A DNA stretch of 64,000 nt from Telmatactis stephensoni (GCA_029948255.1 JALIZF010001423.1:174501-238500), one strand, 5' to 3'; numbered from the stretch's first letter, positions 32,273 to 45,726 are shown. The notes: generated by a model from the sequence alone, not told the origin. Numbers and translations are program-made.

Positions 32273-34072
32273 CTTAAATTTTCTGTAAATATTAACTAAT
32301 TATCACCTTATATTCCCTAAGCAAAACCAAAGTTTCAAGGCTCATAAATACAATTAAAAATATAGGCTTCTTGCTGCTGTTAAAGTTGTACTATAACTAT
32401 TGAACAAAAGTTATAGACCAACATGTCCAACACCATTGATATCAAACTTTCCAAAGCCTACATCTCAACCAATCACAATTCATCAAAAACTCTCTGAACT
32501 GACCAATCAAAACTCAAGTCTAGTCTTGGGTACCAAGACTCAAGACACTCAAGGGATGGTTCCTTTAAGGTAGGTATATCTAACTGCCCAATCATAATAT
32601 TAGATTAATTTGTCATTGATCTCAACTTCATTTTCTGTTTACATGTTCATGTAGATTACAATGTCTCTCTCTAAAGAAAAATCATCAGTCAAAGGACAAA
32701 CCAAAGTACACTGGTAAAAGGATGGGCACACTATAACATAATCTAGAAAACAAGAGCTATACAATGAATTCATACAACTAATTGCTTGAAGTGATTAACT
32801 AATTCTACCTAAATCAACTTAAAGAGTTGGACAGCTTAATCATTGATATCTGAAGGAACCATCACTGCATACCAGAAGTCATAGCAAGAATCTGGCAGAA
32901 TCAGATCAACGAGTGGATTAAAGATATTTATAAACATACAAATCAAAATCAGAGTGCTAAAACATTGTTAATATTGAAAAATGGATATTTATGTCAACTA
33001 ACAACCATTCCACTACAAACTATCATTCAAGGGTGTTGGCCAAATCTTTGACAAATTTTGGAAGAACGCTCATGACACATTTACTAATTGACTTTGTTAA
33101 AAGTTCAAGTACAAGTTGAAGATTTTCAGTGATAGATGACAAAATTTCAAGCATAAGACAGTATCTTGATACAACATAGTATCTCTTTGGAACTCTCTAG
33201 CTTGTAGAGGATGATCAACATAGTCATTTAATTATTATAGGCCTTCAGACTGTATCTTTAGAATGTTTCAGTTCAATATTATAAAGAATAAGCTTTAAAT
33301 TGGTACACAAGGACACTTTTTCTAGTATGAATGCATCTTTTTCCTTTAAAAAATTATGAAAACAAAGTCTTATTAACGTGAACCTATTGATATGTTTTTA
33401 TAAAAAATACTATTAATTAATCAATAGTCTTTTTTTCTTTTTGACATACATATTTTTCCTAAGAAAGACAAGCCCAATTATAGGATCCTCAGTAACTGAT
33501 GTACAATGTAGAGCTTGGGGTGCCTGTAATAAAAATTAGAAAATAAATGGATGTTGTTTTAACTTTATAGTCTATCTGTCTATTTGCGGATCATGATCGT
33601 GTAAACTTATAAAAATTCAATCTCTCTGTATCAACAACAGTATATTTAAAGTTGTATACCGTACAATGTTTATAAAAAAGAGATTGAATTGATCAATCTT
33701 TGTTCCACTGTTAAATGTTAGGCATTTCGCGGATCAAACAGCAATCGGTGCCCTAAGCTTACAGCAAACGTTTTTCAATTTTTAACCTGATGATATCAAT
33801 TAAAAGCCATAAAATACCACAGAATGTTTTAATATAGCTACTTACCTTCAAATTCATGTGGCCATAACACGAAATAATGCTTCATACATCAAAATAAACA
33901 CTTAAATCTTTCTGTTAAAAACACAAACAGCTTTTCCAATCGCCATCTTGATTGAAACCTGATCTAGTGATTGGCTACCTTATACATTACAAAACTGACC
34001 AATCAGAATTACTCTCTACATGCTTTCTAAGAGGTAAGAATACTTCTTATATAACCAAGCAATGCTAGTCTA
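32273..34072. other. Non-coding stretch between Helentron replicase and its RPA-like gene
   Basis: AT-rich, no exon seen. A stretch near 33580-33740 includes a loosely repeated AGAGATTGAAT-type word. It is probably 3' flank and promoter sequence within the element. Confidence 0.5.
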
Positions 34073-34083
34073 TTTGCGCCAAA
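34073..34083 (+). promoter_or_regulatory. E2F-like site upstream of the RPA-like gene
   Basis: TTTGCGCCAAA, 30 bp before the ATG at 34114, matches the E2F core (TTTGGCGC on the minus strand). E2F drives S-phase genes including cellular RPA, so the element may time its RPA to replication. This is a short motif and could be chance. Confidence 0.4.
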
Positions 34084-34113
34084 TTCTTCAAGACGTGCCA
34101 GAGGAAGTTCAAG

Positions 34114-35578
34114 ATGTCACGAAGGAAAACTATTGATAAGGATAAATCCTCCTCAAGTTCAAATGCAAGCTCGTCATTTCAGTCTTCTTTCGAAAGCTCA
34201 CCGCCTCTTCCAAAGCCTCCAACGCCCTCTTCAACTCCTCAAACCCCTAGTCCCAAGAAAAGAACGTACAAGCCGCTTCAATTCACATCGCCTTCCAAGA
34301 TTGCACGTGAAGAATCAGTACTGATAGGATATGTACAAGCCATCTCCGATGAGAGACGAAATAAAATGAATACGCTTGATTATTCCTCATTCACGCTTCA
34401 AACGTCCCCGAAAGACCTTGTACATGGGCTTCTATATTCAAGACCTAAACGACCATTGCTAGTTGGAAGTGCAACCAACCACACGCCTATAAAGTTAACA
34501 AACATCACCTATACCAAAGACGGAAAAGTAATTGTCAACGACATTACAAACATATCAACGCCACAACTAATGGAATACAATTTCCAATTTAACTCAAGTC
34601 TTAAAGAAAAAGAGCCAGAACCTAGCACCATCTTGGAAGTCCTCAATACCAATAAAGAATGGGACGTTGTCTCTATTCAAGGAAAAATAATCAGTTTGAA
34701 TGAACAACGCCAAGTGGGCAGTCCTAGAAAACAATATAAACTAACAGAAGCAGTAGTGGCGGATGAGAGTGGATCCATTCCCTTCGACATTTGGGAAAAC
34801 AACATCAACCAAATAAAACTGGGTAAGTTATTTACGGCTTCTATATACTCATTTTAATTTCGGACAATAGAAAAATTTTCTTTTGCGGTTGAAAAAGTAC
34901 TACCATTTTCAAGCTAGCGTGAAAAAAAATGTTTTCAGTTTTTTAATTTTCCCATGCCACATAGTACCAAGATCTTACCAGTATTATTGTCAAACTTATA
35001 TATCTCAAGCAAATCATTGTTGTTTTCAGGTAAAATTATGCTCTTTCTAATAGAATTTTTTCATGTATTCCACAGGTCAATGCTATACATTCAACAACCT
35101 GAATGTTAGACTATGGGGAGGAAAAAAGAAACTTTCCACCACAACCAACACCAAAGTTACATTGTGTAATGACGAAGGTTTGATGAAACTGGTGATTGAG
35201 ACAAGTGGAAGACAGAAGGAGGAAAATGTTAAAGTCAATGAAATCCAATCCATTCAGAATATTGAGCAATATTTGAGCTGTATAAACTGCGACAAGAAAA
35301 TAATGCAACGTACTTGCACAAATGTCCTAAAATGCGACACCTGTGGATTTCTGATGAGATCCGCTCAATGCGCTCCAAAGATTTCTGCCCGCGTAGTGGT
35401 ACATTCTGATGCCCAGCAGCTAACTATAAGAATAGACCAGGACATCCTGTCAAAAATGTTAGGGATTGATGTACAAACTGTAGATGGTAACACACTAGCA
35501 GAAAAACTTTTCTCAGTACAAAACTTCAAGCTTTCATATAACAGCGAAACATTTATTGCGACAAACGTTGATATGTAA
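34114..35578 (+). CDS. RPA1-like single-strand DNA-binding protein of the Helentron, two exons
   Basis: Exons 34114-34822 and 35076-35578 with a 253-bp GT/AG intron; the join restores Gly and the total of 1212 bases gives 403 aa plus stop with no frame break. The N-terminal ~60 residues are Ser/Pro-rich and basic. An OB-fold follows (VVSIQGKIISLNE, then VADESGSIPFDIWENN across the intron to YTFNNLNVRLWGG). Then comes a zinc ribbon (CINC...CDTC) and a C-terminal domain as in the largest RPA subunit. It is the diverged counterpart of the gene at 10501-12196 and has the same order relative to a Helentron on the same strand. Likely role: protecting single-stranded intermediates. The last ~120 coding bases are part of a 222-bp tandem repeat. 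Confidence 0.85.
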
Positions 35579-36112
35579 TGCAATTTTCGTTTTTTTGTTG
35601 TTGTTTATATCCTGTTATTTTCTCTAAGAAAACTTCATGCTATGTTAAATATTAGTTGCGTTTATTTGAGTTTATTTATGTTAGGGATTGATGTACAAAC
35701 TGTAGATGGTAACACACTAGCAGAAAGACTTTTCTCAGTATAAAACTTCAAGCTTTCATATAACAGCGAAACATTTATTGCGACAAACGTTGATATGTAA
35801 TGCAATTTTCGTTTTTTTGTTGTTGTTTATATCCTGTTATTTTCTCTAAGAAAACTTCATGCTATGTTAAATATTAGTTGCGTTTATTTGAGTTTATTTA
35901 TGTTAGGGATTGATGTACAAACTGTAGATGGTAACACACTAGCAGAAAGACTTTTCTCAGTATAAAACTTCAAGCTTTCATATAACAGCGAAACATTTAT
36001 TGCGACAAACGTTGATATGTAATGCAATTTTCGTTTTTTTGTTGTAATTTATATCCTGTTATTTTCTCTAAGAAAACTTCATGCTATGTTAAATATTAGT
36101 TGAGTTTATTTG
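35461..36112 (+). repeat. 222-bp tandem repeat covering the RPA stop codon, 2.9 copies
   Basis: AGGGATTGATGTAC starts at 35461, 35683 and 35905, an exact 222-bp period. Copy 1 is coding. Copies 2 and 3 share the same two changes (AAACTT to AGACTT and an early TAA), so copy 3 was made from copy 2. They are untranslated relics of the C-terminal exon plus 3' flank. Confidence 0.95.
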
Positions 36113-36165
36113 AAATAAAATTATGTTGTGTTTAAAATGATGTCTATTTTAATACTGTTTGAGCC

Positions 36166-36294
36166 ACAGTGGTTTTCAAAAACCTGTGAAACAATACCAT
36201 TTACTTTTTAATAGCGTGTATGGAACAAAAGACTTTAAGCAGAATAGCAGTAAATAAATTAGTAAGTGTTTCACAGGTTTTTGAATACCACTGT
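36166..36294. mobile_element. Tiny inverted-repeat element
   Basis: 28-bp arms starting ACAGTGGT and running to CCTGTGAAACA, with one mismatch, around a 73-bp centre. No clear target duplication. Confidence 0.7.
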
Positions 36295-38458
36295 AACACA
36301 CGTGAAAATCGACAAAAAGTAAGAGTGGTTTTCTTTTCCAGTTTATTTTTAAGGGGAATTTAATAGTATTTTTTAAGTTTTCATATCTAATAACTATAAT
36401 ACGCGTAAAATCAGAAGCCCGAGTTCACGCAGCCATGCGTCTAGTTTGCAGGGCTTTCAGACTAAAAACAATCCATCCGACAAGGAACATTACAAAACTT
36501 GAAAAATTTGGAAAAGAATAAAAACTTTGCTATTGTGCCATGTTTCCAGGAGGTGAATCCCTGTCAGATCGATATCATGTTACTGATTCGTGAGCAGGAA
36601 ATCCTTTAGAAATACTTGAAATCAAAATTTTCCACTTGTTTATCAGCACACAATGGATTTGTCTTGAAAGAAATTGCTCTTCAAACAAAATTTTCTTGTT
36701 AACAAACAAGTTAAGTAAGGCAAATGTTTCCAATGAAACCGCCAATGGCAAAGTAACTTGTGGATTGACCAAAATGACCACAGGGAGCCCAAACAATACA
36801 TTTTAGTAAAGTGACCAGTTGTCATTTGAAGACAAAAATCTAAATCAATAACTCAACAATTTCTTTACCGAAGAGTCATTAGCTATAAAAGAAAAAATTG
36901 TGAAAAAAATTTGCTCACCGCCCAGCCGGGAATCAAAGCCAGACCTCTTGCATTGAAAGATATGGCTATACAGAAGATGCATTTACCTATTGAACGCCAT
37001 GTTATTGTAGGATTTTACTTTTGTTTACTCTTTATGTTTGTGTCCACATGCAAAACCTTTTGATGATCAAGAATTAAACTAAACTTCTGTCACACCTGTT
37101 CATGAATCAACAAACCACCATTACATACTGGTCAATTATCAGCAGAAAAGAAATATTTCATCATACACCACAGCTTTTATTTGAGAAAAATATACCTTTC
37201 TCGTAAAGCAAAAACTACACTTTGTTGATTAAATAGCTCCCAAAAGTAAAGTGATATGACTTTCTCACCATCTTTGCCTTGTGTCAAATCTTTACTTTGA
37301 GTATTGACAAAACCCCACAAAATTGTGGAAGAAACATTTAATTATAAAATTAATAACCACTTACCAAAATGTTAAAGCATAGCCTTGATGATGATCTTTG
37401 GATTCTTGATATTCATAAAATGCTTGTAAATTCTACAAAGCTGTAGACAAACAACAAGGTTTTAAAATGTGTATGCAAAACTTAGCCCGTGTGCAGCTGT
37501 TTCCCACCCCTCCCCCCTAGGGGAAAAATTGGGGAGGGAACATCTGTGAAATGGCATTCTTAATCATGTTCCAGGTCATGTGACGTTCTCAAGATTTTGA
37601 GAACAAATCTGATTGGTTGTTATCGTTTTGTTGATCGAATTTCAACAAATCAGAACTAAAACAAGCACCGTTTTACTGCTTAATTCTCTATTTACATTGA
37701 AAATATATCATAAAAAACATTCCTGGACATGGCAATTTCACTCCTGGATGTCAAAGGCCTCTAAATTACATCTATCAAAAGCCTGTGTGAAACCTGATGA
37801 CGACTTTGTAGGCATGTCATTTCAATGAGGTCGAAAGACAAATCTAGAGCAATTTTGTGTTTAAATCGTCATGAGAATATTCAGTAAGTACACAGTAGTA
37901 AAAGTGCATAAAACATGATTTGACTACTTCAATTACGTGACATTATTAGGACTTTTTTAACAAGGTTCATGGTTGATTAGACTCGACAACTGAGTCTTCC
38001 GGCATCTATCTTGCACTGAACAAAACAATAAACAATTATTTCTCTTGCATTTCTATCTGCTCTGGTCACTAACTCTTGTGTTATTTTCAAAAATTAGCCC
38101 ATTTCCAGTATAGACTTCAATAAGAGTTTTACGAACGCTTGTATTTTTTGTTGAGGTTCACGGATCGAAATCTTGATCGATTTCTCGAACTTTATCAAAG
38201 AGTAAACACGCAAAAACAAATTAAATTTGGCTATGAGTTTTCGAGGGTCTGAGTTTCTGAGACACCCCAGTAAAATCACATCACGAGAAATTTGCTTCTT
38301 TAAAGTGAGCTCGTTTCGCCTTTATGGCTAAGTTCTCTATGTTTAGCTTACAATTAAGCTGAAACGAATAGAATAAATTATTCTTGGCTTGACTAGGAGT
38401 CAGTTTCAGTTTTGCAATCTAGGCAAAAAGTCAACTCATACACGCTCCGGAGCAATGA
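36295..38458. other. Non-coding stretch
   Basis: No exon. A minus-strand segment near 36905-36965 contains a tRNA-like B-box word (GATTCCCGGCTGGG), possibly a SINE relic, but I could not fold a tRNA. A short inverted G/C-rich pair lies at 37505-37540. Confidence 0.4.
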
Positions 38459-38810
38459 CCCTGATCCCGACGTAGTCAATCGAACAAATCCGAACAAAAA
38501 ATCAATCGAACTCAATCGAACACCAATCGTTCGATTGGTTGCCGATTGGTTCGGCACTCGAACACAATCGAACGAGAACTTTGCTGTGAGTACGATTTCC
38601 TAACAAAATCGAACTTCAACCAATCGAACTGATTGGATTATTCGATTTTGTTCGGTAAATATATACGATCGCTAGATAACGCACATAAGGCACCAAAGAG
38701 CGTATTAAAAGTCAACAGTCAACAATGCTTTCATCATTTTTTTTAGCCTCTATGAACTCGATTAATTTATATTTTGGCAATATTTAAATTCCAAAATGAA
38801 CAGTAACGAC

Positions 38811-39334
<524 letters not shown>

Positions 39335-40591
39335 GTAACGACATTACTGCAATTTCCAAATTATGTGAACTCGGATATCTAAACACCCCTAGAACTCACC
39401 TAGATATACCTGATGCTATTGGCCTGAGAATTGGTACAAGTTCCCGTTGCAAGTGCCCAAGTTTACCTTTGTCATCAGTCACTTTTAATGCCCGTCCATT
39501 TTCTCCTACTTTTTTCAGTATTCTAAACTTCTCTCCGTTTTCTACGTAGAGGCAATCGCTGTACCCCTTAGCCACGCATTTAAGAACGATTTCTTTTTCG
39601 CAGTCTTGAGCCTTACGTCATGCAGAGGGTATTTCCCAAAACATTGTTCGATTTGGTTCGATTGCCTTATAGTTCGATTTCCAAACGTTCGATTTTGTTC
39701 GATTGCTAAAGCTTTGCTGTGAGTACGATTGTGTCCGATTGCCGAACCAATCGAAAATCAATCGAACGATTGATGTTCGATTGAGTTCGATTGCCGAATG
39801 TTCGATTGACTACGTCGGGCCCTGATTTGGCGACAGTACTGTGCAGTTATCAGCAGCGAATAAATACTTCACCAAATACTTTACTATACACTATACGACT
39901 TTTTAATTCCGAGAAAAAGAAAACCTTTCTAGTAAAGCAAAGAACTACACTGTTGATTAAGTTATAAGCTTACATGACTTTGGCGCCATTTCGAGTATCG
40001 GCATTTCGAGACTCTTTCGACTATCGGCATAAAAACACATAATTGTCGAACGCTAGACATTACTTATACAATTAATAACCACTTACCATTATATATTTCC
40101 CACAAACAAGTGGTAACCTCCCAAAATCGCAGAATAAAAATGAGCAAAAATGAGCTTCAAAGAGTAGAAGGTCTAGAAGCAGCCTTTGCCTTTCATGCAC
40201 GGTGACTTGTCGGTTGATCACGTGCTTCTAGGCCATCCCAGTGTGCATTGCATCTTGCCGGAGAAACACAGGATACCCACTCACGAATGATAACGAAACA
40301 ACCTGGAAGCTCCGTTTTCAGGGTATTTGTTTTTATGGTTGTAGCCCTGCAAACAGCAAGGAGAATCTATCCGAACAAACATAAGAAAGTTTCTCTCCGT
40401 GTGTGCAGCAAAATATCGCTATGAATATGAAATCTCACGTACTAGCAGTACTAGACATTACGGTCACATAACTAGCGGGTCAGACTTGTACTATTGAGGT
40501 CACATCCGTGCTCGGACTGGCTCCTGATTGTCTATTGCTTCAGATCAAAACGATAAATAAAATTCTAACTTTAAATCTCTCATTATATTCT

Positions 40592-40946
40592 CCCAGGGGG
40601 GGGGGCTCCCATCGAAAATGGGCGGGGATGACCGTCGGAAGTTTCCAAATGACCCCTAAAGAATACCAGAGATATACATAAGGTGGGCGTGGCAGCATAA
40701 GATTTTTACCTAAAAGATACCAGCTAAAAAGCAATTTAAAAGCTGTCGCTGCTGTTATTATTATGTAATATGTTATTCTCTTAAAAAGATACCCTAAAAG
40801 ATACCAGCTTAGACTTTGGAGGCCCCAAAACCTTTAATACACCCTAAAAGATACCAGATTCCTGATTTTGACCCCTAAAAGAACGACGATCATATATAAC
40901 ATATCATATACAACAATATATGGGAGTCCCTCCCCCCCCCCCCCGG
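40592..40946 (-). mobile_element. G-run-ended element, copy B (reverse orientation)
   Basis: Begins CCCAGGGGGG, ends CCCCCGG, flanked by TATATTCT on both sides (40584-40591 and 40947-40954). Relative to copy A it is inverted: its left end corresponds to the right end of A, and the repeated word reads CCCTAAAAGATACCAG. Confidence 0.85.
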
Positions 40947-41374
40947 TATATTCTATCTGAAGTTTTAGTTACTACCTCAATATACGTCTCAAAGTATACA
41001 GTCAGTCGATTACAAGATTTGAAACTTAATAAAAAGCCAAGCCGTAGACGCACTGATTTCTTGCCGAGTTATAAATTAAAGAATCATAGCTGAGGCGACA
41101 TGAATTTTAAAATTTCGGTGACTCGAATCTCTTGTCTACAGCTACAACTAGAATTTCTATCTCGAAATAGTCTTGACTTTTATAAATCTGAAGTCATCCG
41201 AGAGCAGTTTCTGGTAGAATTCGAACTGATGACAAAGTAATTTATACTGTATAATTGTAACGTTTTTCATATATTTACAATGTTTTATTGTATTAGGAGA
41301 TAGGTAGATAGGATGCAGGTCCACATCAGGACTCAATGTCTTGCCAATTACTTAACCTGCGAAACAAATAAACT

Positions 41375-41434
41375 ATGTATGTATGTATGTATGTATGTAT
41401 GTATGTATGTATGTACGTATTTATGTATGTATGT
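41375..41434 (+). repeat. (ATGT)n microsatellite
   Basis: About 15 units with one or two interruptions (ACGT, ATTT). A pyrimidine-rich tract follows at 41480-41590 (CCTCCC/CTTCCC words). Confidence 0.9.
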
Positions 41435-42319
41435 CCAGCTCTGAAATGGCGCTGACCGCGAGTCGCTCCATGTCGCTTGATTCCTCTCCTTCTTCTCCTC
41501 CCCCACCCTCCCTCCCTTAACCGCCCGCCTCCCCCAACCTCCACTCCCTTCCTCGCCCTCCTTCCCACACCTCCCCTCCCTTCCACTCCCGCATGTTATA
41601 TGCGATATCCTCGGACGGACAGACAGTTTTAAACTCTCAACCATATAAGGTATTATTGTAAGGTCCCGTATGTTTACAGATTTGCGAGTGAGTGAGTGAC
41701 TCATTTGCATATTCTACCCCCTCACTATAACTCGTGAATTTGCAATCCACGAGTTAAACACGACCCGATCAAGCCACCAAATGCGGCAGTCACATTGTAC
41801 AGTGACAAACAGTCAGGCGCCATTTCCCTGTCAAGCCTCCGGAAAACGATAAAATTTTCATTCATATTAGTAAAAACTGCAGTTTCAGCCAGTACATACC
41901 TGGAATTTCCAATAAAACACGGATTGGACAATCCACCAAACTTGCTACACAGTGCTCGAGACAAACAAAGCTCCCGAGTATTCTTACCAACAATGCATCA
42001 GCCGCCACAGGAATCCAACTTTTCCACAGGTAACCCAAGCTATAAAATAGATAGTTCACTCTGTTTTCTCTCTATAAATACCCTTAGCGCGGGCTAATGG
42101 AAATCCCGGTAAAATTTTGTATGATAAAAGCGATTTTATTTGCAAATTCAAATGATATACCAAATACTAACAAGTGGGTTATTTAGTTACCATTACTAGA
42201 AGTAGTCATGATCAGTGATAGTCGATTAGCTAGCCTGGAAGCCAGGAAAGCAAAGATATGTATTAAGACTCTGTCTTGTGATTTGAATCTTTTAGTTATG
42301 TAAACTTCAAACAAACAAT

Positions 42320-42707
42320 CCCGGGGGAGGGGTCCATTGTAAAAGGATCGGGTATGCTCGTCGTATCTCTTAGGGGTAAAAATCAGCGATTTGGTATCTT
42401 TTAGGGTGTTAAAATCGAAGTTTAGAGTTTTAGCATTTCCTTGTCTCTCTCAGGGTATCAAAAGAGCCCATCGCTTAATATCTTGTTCTCAAACTGGAAG
42501 AAATTTGCCCAACAAAAGCGTGTCGACTGTTCAATTTTATGTTCATCATAACAATGTTCATTTGCTTGTTATCGCTGTTATCTCTTAGGGGTTAAAAATC
42601 GTCCAGCCACGCTCTTCTTAAAAGACTTCCGGTATCTTTTAGGGATATTTTTAAAATTTCCAACGAGCATATCCAATCCTTTTACAATGGAGTTCCCCCC
42701 CCCCCGG
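42320..42707 (+). mobile_element. G-run-ended element, copy C
   Basis: Begins CCCGGGGGAGGGG, ends CCCCCCCGG, flanked by CAAACAAT on both sides (42312-42319 and 42708-42715). Same orientation as copy A, with GTATCTTTTAGGG words and the TGCTCGTCGTA block. Third copy of one family in 4 kb. Confidence 0.85.
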
Positions 42708-44803
42708 CAAACAATCACGTCAAATCTCCAAAAATGGATCGAATCTGGCTTTGATGTTTGGGAAGCACGCTTGACGTCGCTTGACTGTAAGCGCTTGAGG
42801 TACTCGACCCCGTTTTTGGATAGGGTTCTGCCGCTGGGGATCTAAAAACCTGACCCTATTTTGAAAAATCCATACCCTATTCAAGACAAATCGGGGAAAA
42901 ATGGACACTATCTAAGATATCCTATTGTCATTTAGAGGCTGTCTAACAGTGACGTGATAGGTCTCGCGTTTGTCCAAGCCGTCCATGATGATAAACTTTG
43001 TCAACCATCAGCATGTTCGTACCTTTGAGGGGTTGAAATCAACATAGCTTCAAACGCTCTTTTAATACGTATACGTACCTTTTAAGGGGTACTTGGATGA
43101 AAACCGATAAAAATTTAAATGACTTGAAACTTGGTTCAATGTATCTATATGTGACCAATAGTCACCAAGCAATATATTTTCATCAAATTCCAAAGGTACA
43201 GACAAAAAGTTATCACGTATTTTAGCATCTACATTGTGTATCTATGACGTCATAAGTACAACCCTATTGTTCTGTTTGATCTTAACCAAAATTTCTTGGT
43301 GATAATATTGACTAAAATGCAGAATTTTTGGGATAGTAGGTTTTATATTTATCTATATTGGTCGTTAATATATTGACGGCATCTTTGGAATTAACCACTT
43401 TCCAATTTTGACCTATTTTCGTCCAAGTAGCCCTTTTAGGGGTTGTTTTCAAAACCAACCACAGAACACCCCTACCACTTGAGCGGTGCGAACTCAGTCC
43501 AACTTAATCAATATGGCGCGCATAACTCGTGGATTGACCAACTACAGATGAAAGCTCAAACAATCCATTTTAGTGAAATAACGAGTTCTTCCATTGAAGG
43601 AGAAAATGTTTAAAATGCAAGTGATGAAGTCTGTAGTATTGTTGTTATTATTTTATTGCGTTTCCTGTTTATTTTAACATTCTCTCTTGTGCTGATAGAG
43701 TACAAACACAAACAAGGCTGTACTTCAATAGTAGACTTGCCACAAGTCGACTTCTCTTAATTAGTCTTTATTTTAGTCATTATTCTTCGAGATGTTATTT
43801 TTAAACGGGGCTGACGACTTTGAGGTCTACTGCACTAGATAGTTTTCTATTGTCTTAGAACTGCCGTATGGTATAATTAATTGCACGCTTTTAGTGTTTG
43901 TACTATTATTAGCAGGTTTAACACTGTCTGTTCATTGTTTGTAAGCGTACTGAAGTTCAATTGAAATACATCAAATTTTCGAAAAAAATTTGAACTTATT
44001 TCTTTAGTAACTCGAAAAGCACTGTGCTGTTCTCGTTCTTGAGCACATTACCGGGATGGAACTCGAACAAATTTACTACGCATGCTCCAGGAAAAGTATT
44101 ATCCCCTCGTTCTACATTTTATCATTGCAGTGTTTTTCCTCCTTATTCAGTGTACGTGTGACTCAACTGTTCTTACTGTGAATCAATAACATTTTGACCA
44201 TGTGTTGGCGTAAAATATTGATAAATAACAAGTCCATACAACGGAAAGCCATTGTAAATTTGTTTTTTGCCACAAACCAGAGAAGTAATTTCTCGTCAAA
44301 CGGGCGCGCGCGCAAAATCAAAACGATTACGCAAATCGTTGGTATGGACTCTTATTTATTACCACAATTCTCGACCACAGAAAACGATCGAGAAACTGAT
44401 CGATTGTGCATGGTAAAATAGTTACTGTGTTTCTTGTTTTAAGCTTTAGTGATTTTAGGTCCCCCTCCTTTTTATCTCCTATCGTAAAGGTTTTTGACTT
44501 GTAAGAAAAAATGAGTGATTCCCATATATTTGCTATACGGATATGTACCGCTGGATAGGGTATGGTTTTTGGCCTTGCTGTCTTTTACCCAACATTGTAT
44601 TTAACAGGATCTAAAATGTTGATGAAAGATCGTAATTTTGATTTTTTGGGTTTATTTGAAAAATACTGAAAAATCATCTGTCATGATTATCCAAAAATGA
44701 CCCAGTGCTACGTAACTAGCAGTTAAGTCAGAACCCTAAAAAGGTACATACAATTAGAGACACATCGATCAAATTAATATAAGGGAGTACCCCTTGGACA
44801 AAG

Positions 44804-45060
44804 CAGGCTCGTAACATGGTATATTTTCATCTCACTGATCCCAGGTTTTTACGGAAATTTTGATCCCTGAGCCCATATTTGTATAAATTTTTTATCCCTG
44901 ATCCTTGGTGCAAAAAACTGACGGCTGATCCCTGATCCTGACCCAATGTCCCTGATCCTTGATCCCACCCATTTGATCCTTGAGCCCTGGCCTCTGATCC
45001 CTGATCCTGGCCATAACTTGGGGCTTGATCCCTGATCCCATATACCATGTTACGAGCCTG
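44804..45060. mobile_element. Inverted-repeat element filled with TGATCCCTGA repeats
   Basis: Perfect 21-bp ends starting CAGGCTCGTAACATGG, flanked by ACAAAG on both sides (44798-44803 and 45061-45066). The interior is an irregular array of CCTGATCC/TGATCCCTGA words, giving a Gln/Gly/Asp-rich non-gene frame on the minus strand. Confidence 0.85.
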
Positions 45061-45631
45061 ACAAAGGGAGTACCCCTCTTGGGTGTTTTTCGCTCCTTTG
45101 TTTGGTAGGTCACTTACATAAGCCCAAGGAGCGAACAGACCGACTTATGTTGTCACAATGCGTGCCTGCTCGCTGTCCGCTGCTGTTGCACGGAAGTTGT
45201 TCTCGTGTAACATGCCTCTTAGGACGATTTTCTGCGCAACATTTGTGTTGGCAACATGTTGCACGTTTTTGAATCGTCTTCAAAAACCAGCAACAAAAAA
45301 TGACGAATTTTGTTCAAGTTGGTCCGCGTGTAACATGCGCGCTCGCCATCAACGTTCCGCGCAACAAAAATTACGTTTTAGATGAAAGTGATAGTCGAAA
45401 ACTTATCGCTTTCATCCAAAGAAAAACAATTCTTTAGGATTCAAATCTAAAAGTGCCCCAAACAATCCAAATGCGCCAACAGAGCGTCACGCACGTTGAT
45501 GCTGCAATGAAAATCGTTCCAAGTATAAACAGCCCCTGTTAACAAGTTTTCGCATCGTTGTCACAAGTTGTGTCGTGCTTCCAATGCTATTTTATTTCTC
45601 TACTATATTATTTCCTTCCTTTATGATAATA

Positions 45632-45726
45632 TTACCTTACCGTTACCTTACCGTCATCTTACCGTTACCTTACCGCTACCTTACCGACCACATTCTATCG
45701 TTACCTTACCGTTATCTTACCGACCA
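45632..45726 (+). repeat. TTACCG-type minisatellite, left part
   Basis: Repeated CTTACCGTTAC words with variants (TTACCGACCAC). The same array resumes at 46413-46490 after the inserted element at 45727-46412, so the element landed inside the minisatellite. Confidence 0.85.

Larger units (their letters stand above)
24156..36110 (+). mobile_element. Near-complete Helentron with 2A-linked N-terminal module and RPA-like gene
   Basis: Left border is estimated: the retrotransposon fragment ends near 24150, and a GC-rich imperfect hairpin (CCCAGGC...GCCTGGG, 24156-24182) follows. Then comes a 24-25 bp direct repeat pair (AAGCTGTCACATGATCGACT) at about 24234 and 24259. Coding content is a ~2,647-residue replicase (24331-32272) and a two-exon RPA-like gene (34114-35578). 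The right border is unknown; the tandem repeat ending near 36110 is the last sequence tied to the RPA gene. Helentrons are Helitrons carrying a C-terminal AP endonuclease and move by a single-strand rolling-circle-like route. Confidence 0.75.
39827..44797. other. Gene-poor stretch with scattered small elements
   Basis: No supported exons. Apart from the two G-run-ended elements listed and a tetranucleotide tract, it holds diverged relatives of that family at about 42785-43490 (words such as GTACCTTTTAAGGGGT, CCCTTTTAGGGG). It also holds copies of a word ACTCGTGGATTG near 41735 (minus) and 43528. Confidence 0.45.

Noticed and set aside
36905..36965. Possible tRNA or tRNA-derived SINE on the minus strand
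   Set aside because: Only a B-box-like word is seen; no cloverleaf could be drawn, so no RNA gene is claimed.
44827..45113. Asp/Gln/Gly-rich frames on the minus strand
   Set aside because: Translation of TGATCCCTGA satellite words inside a miniature element.
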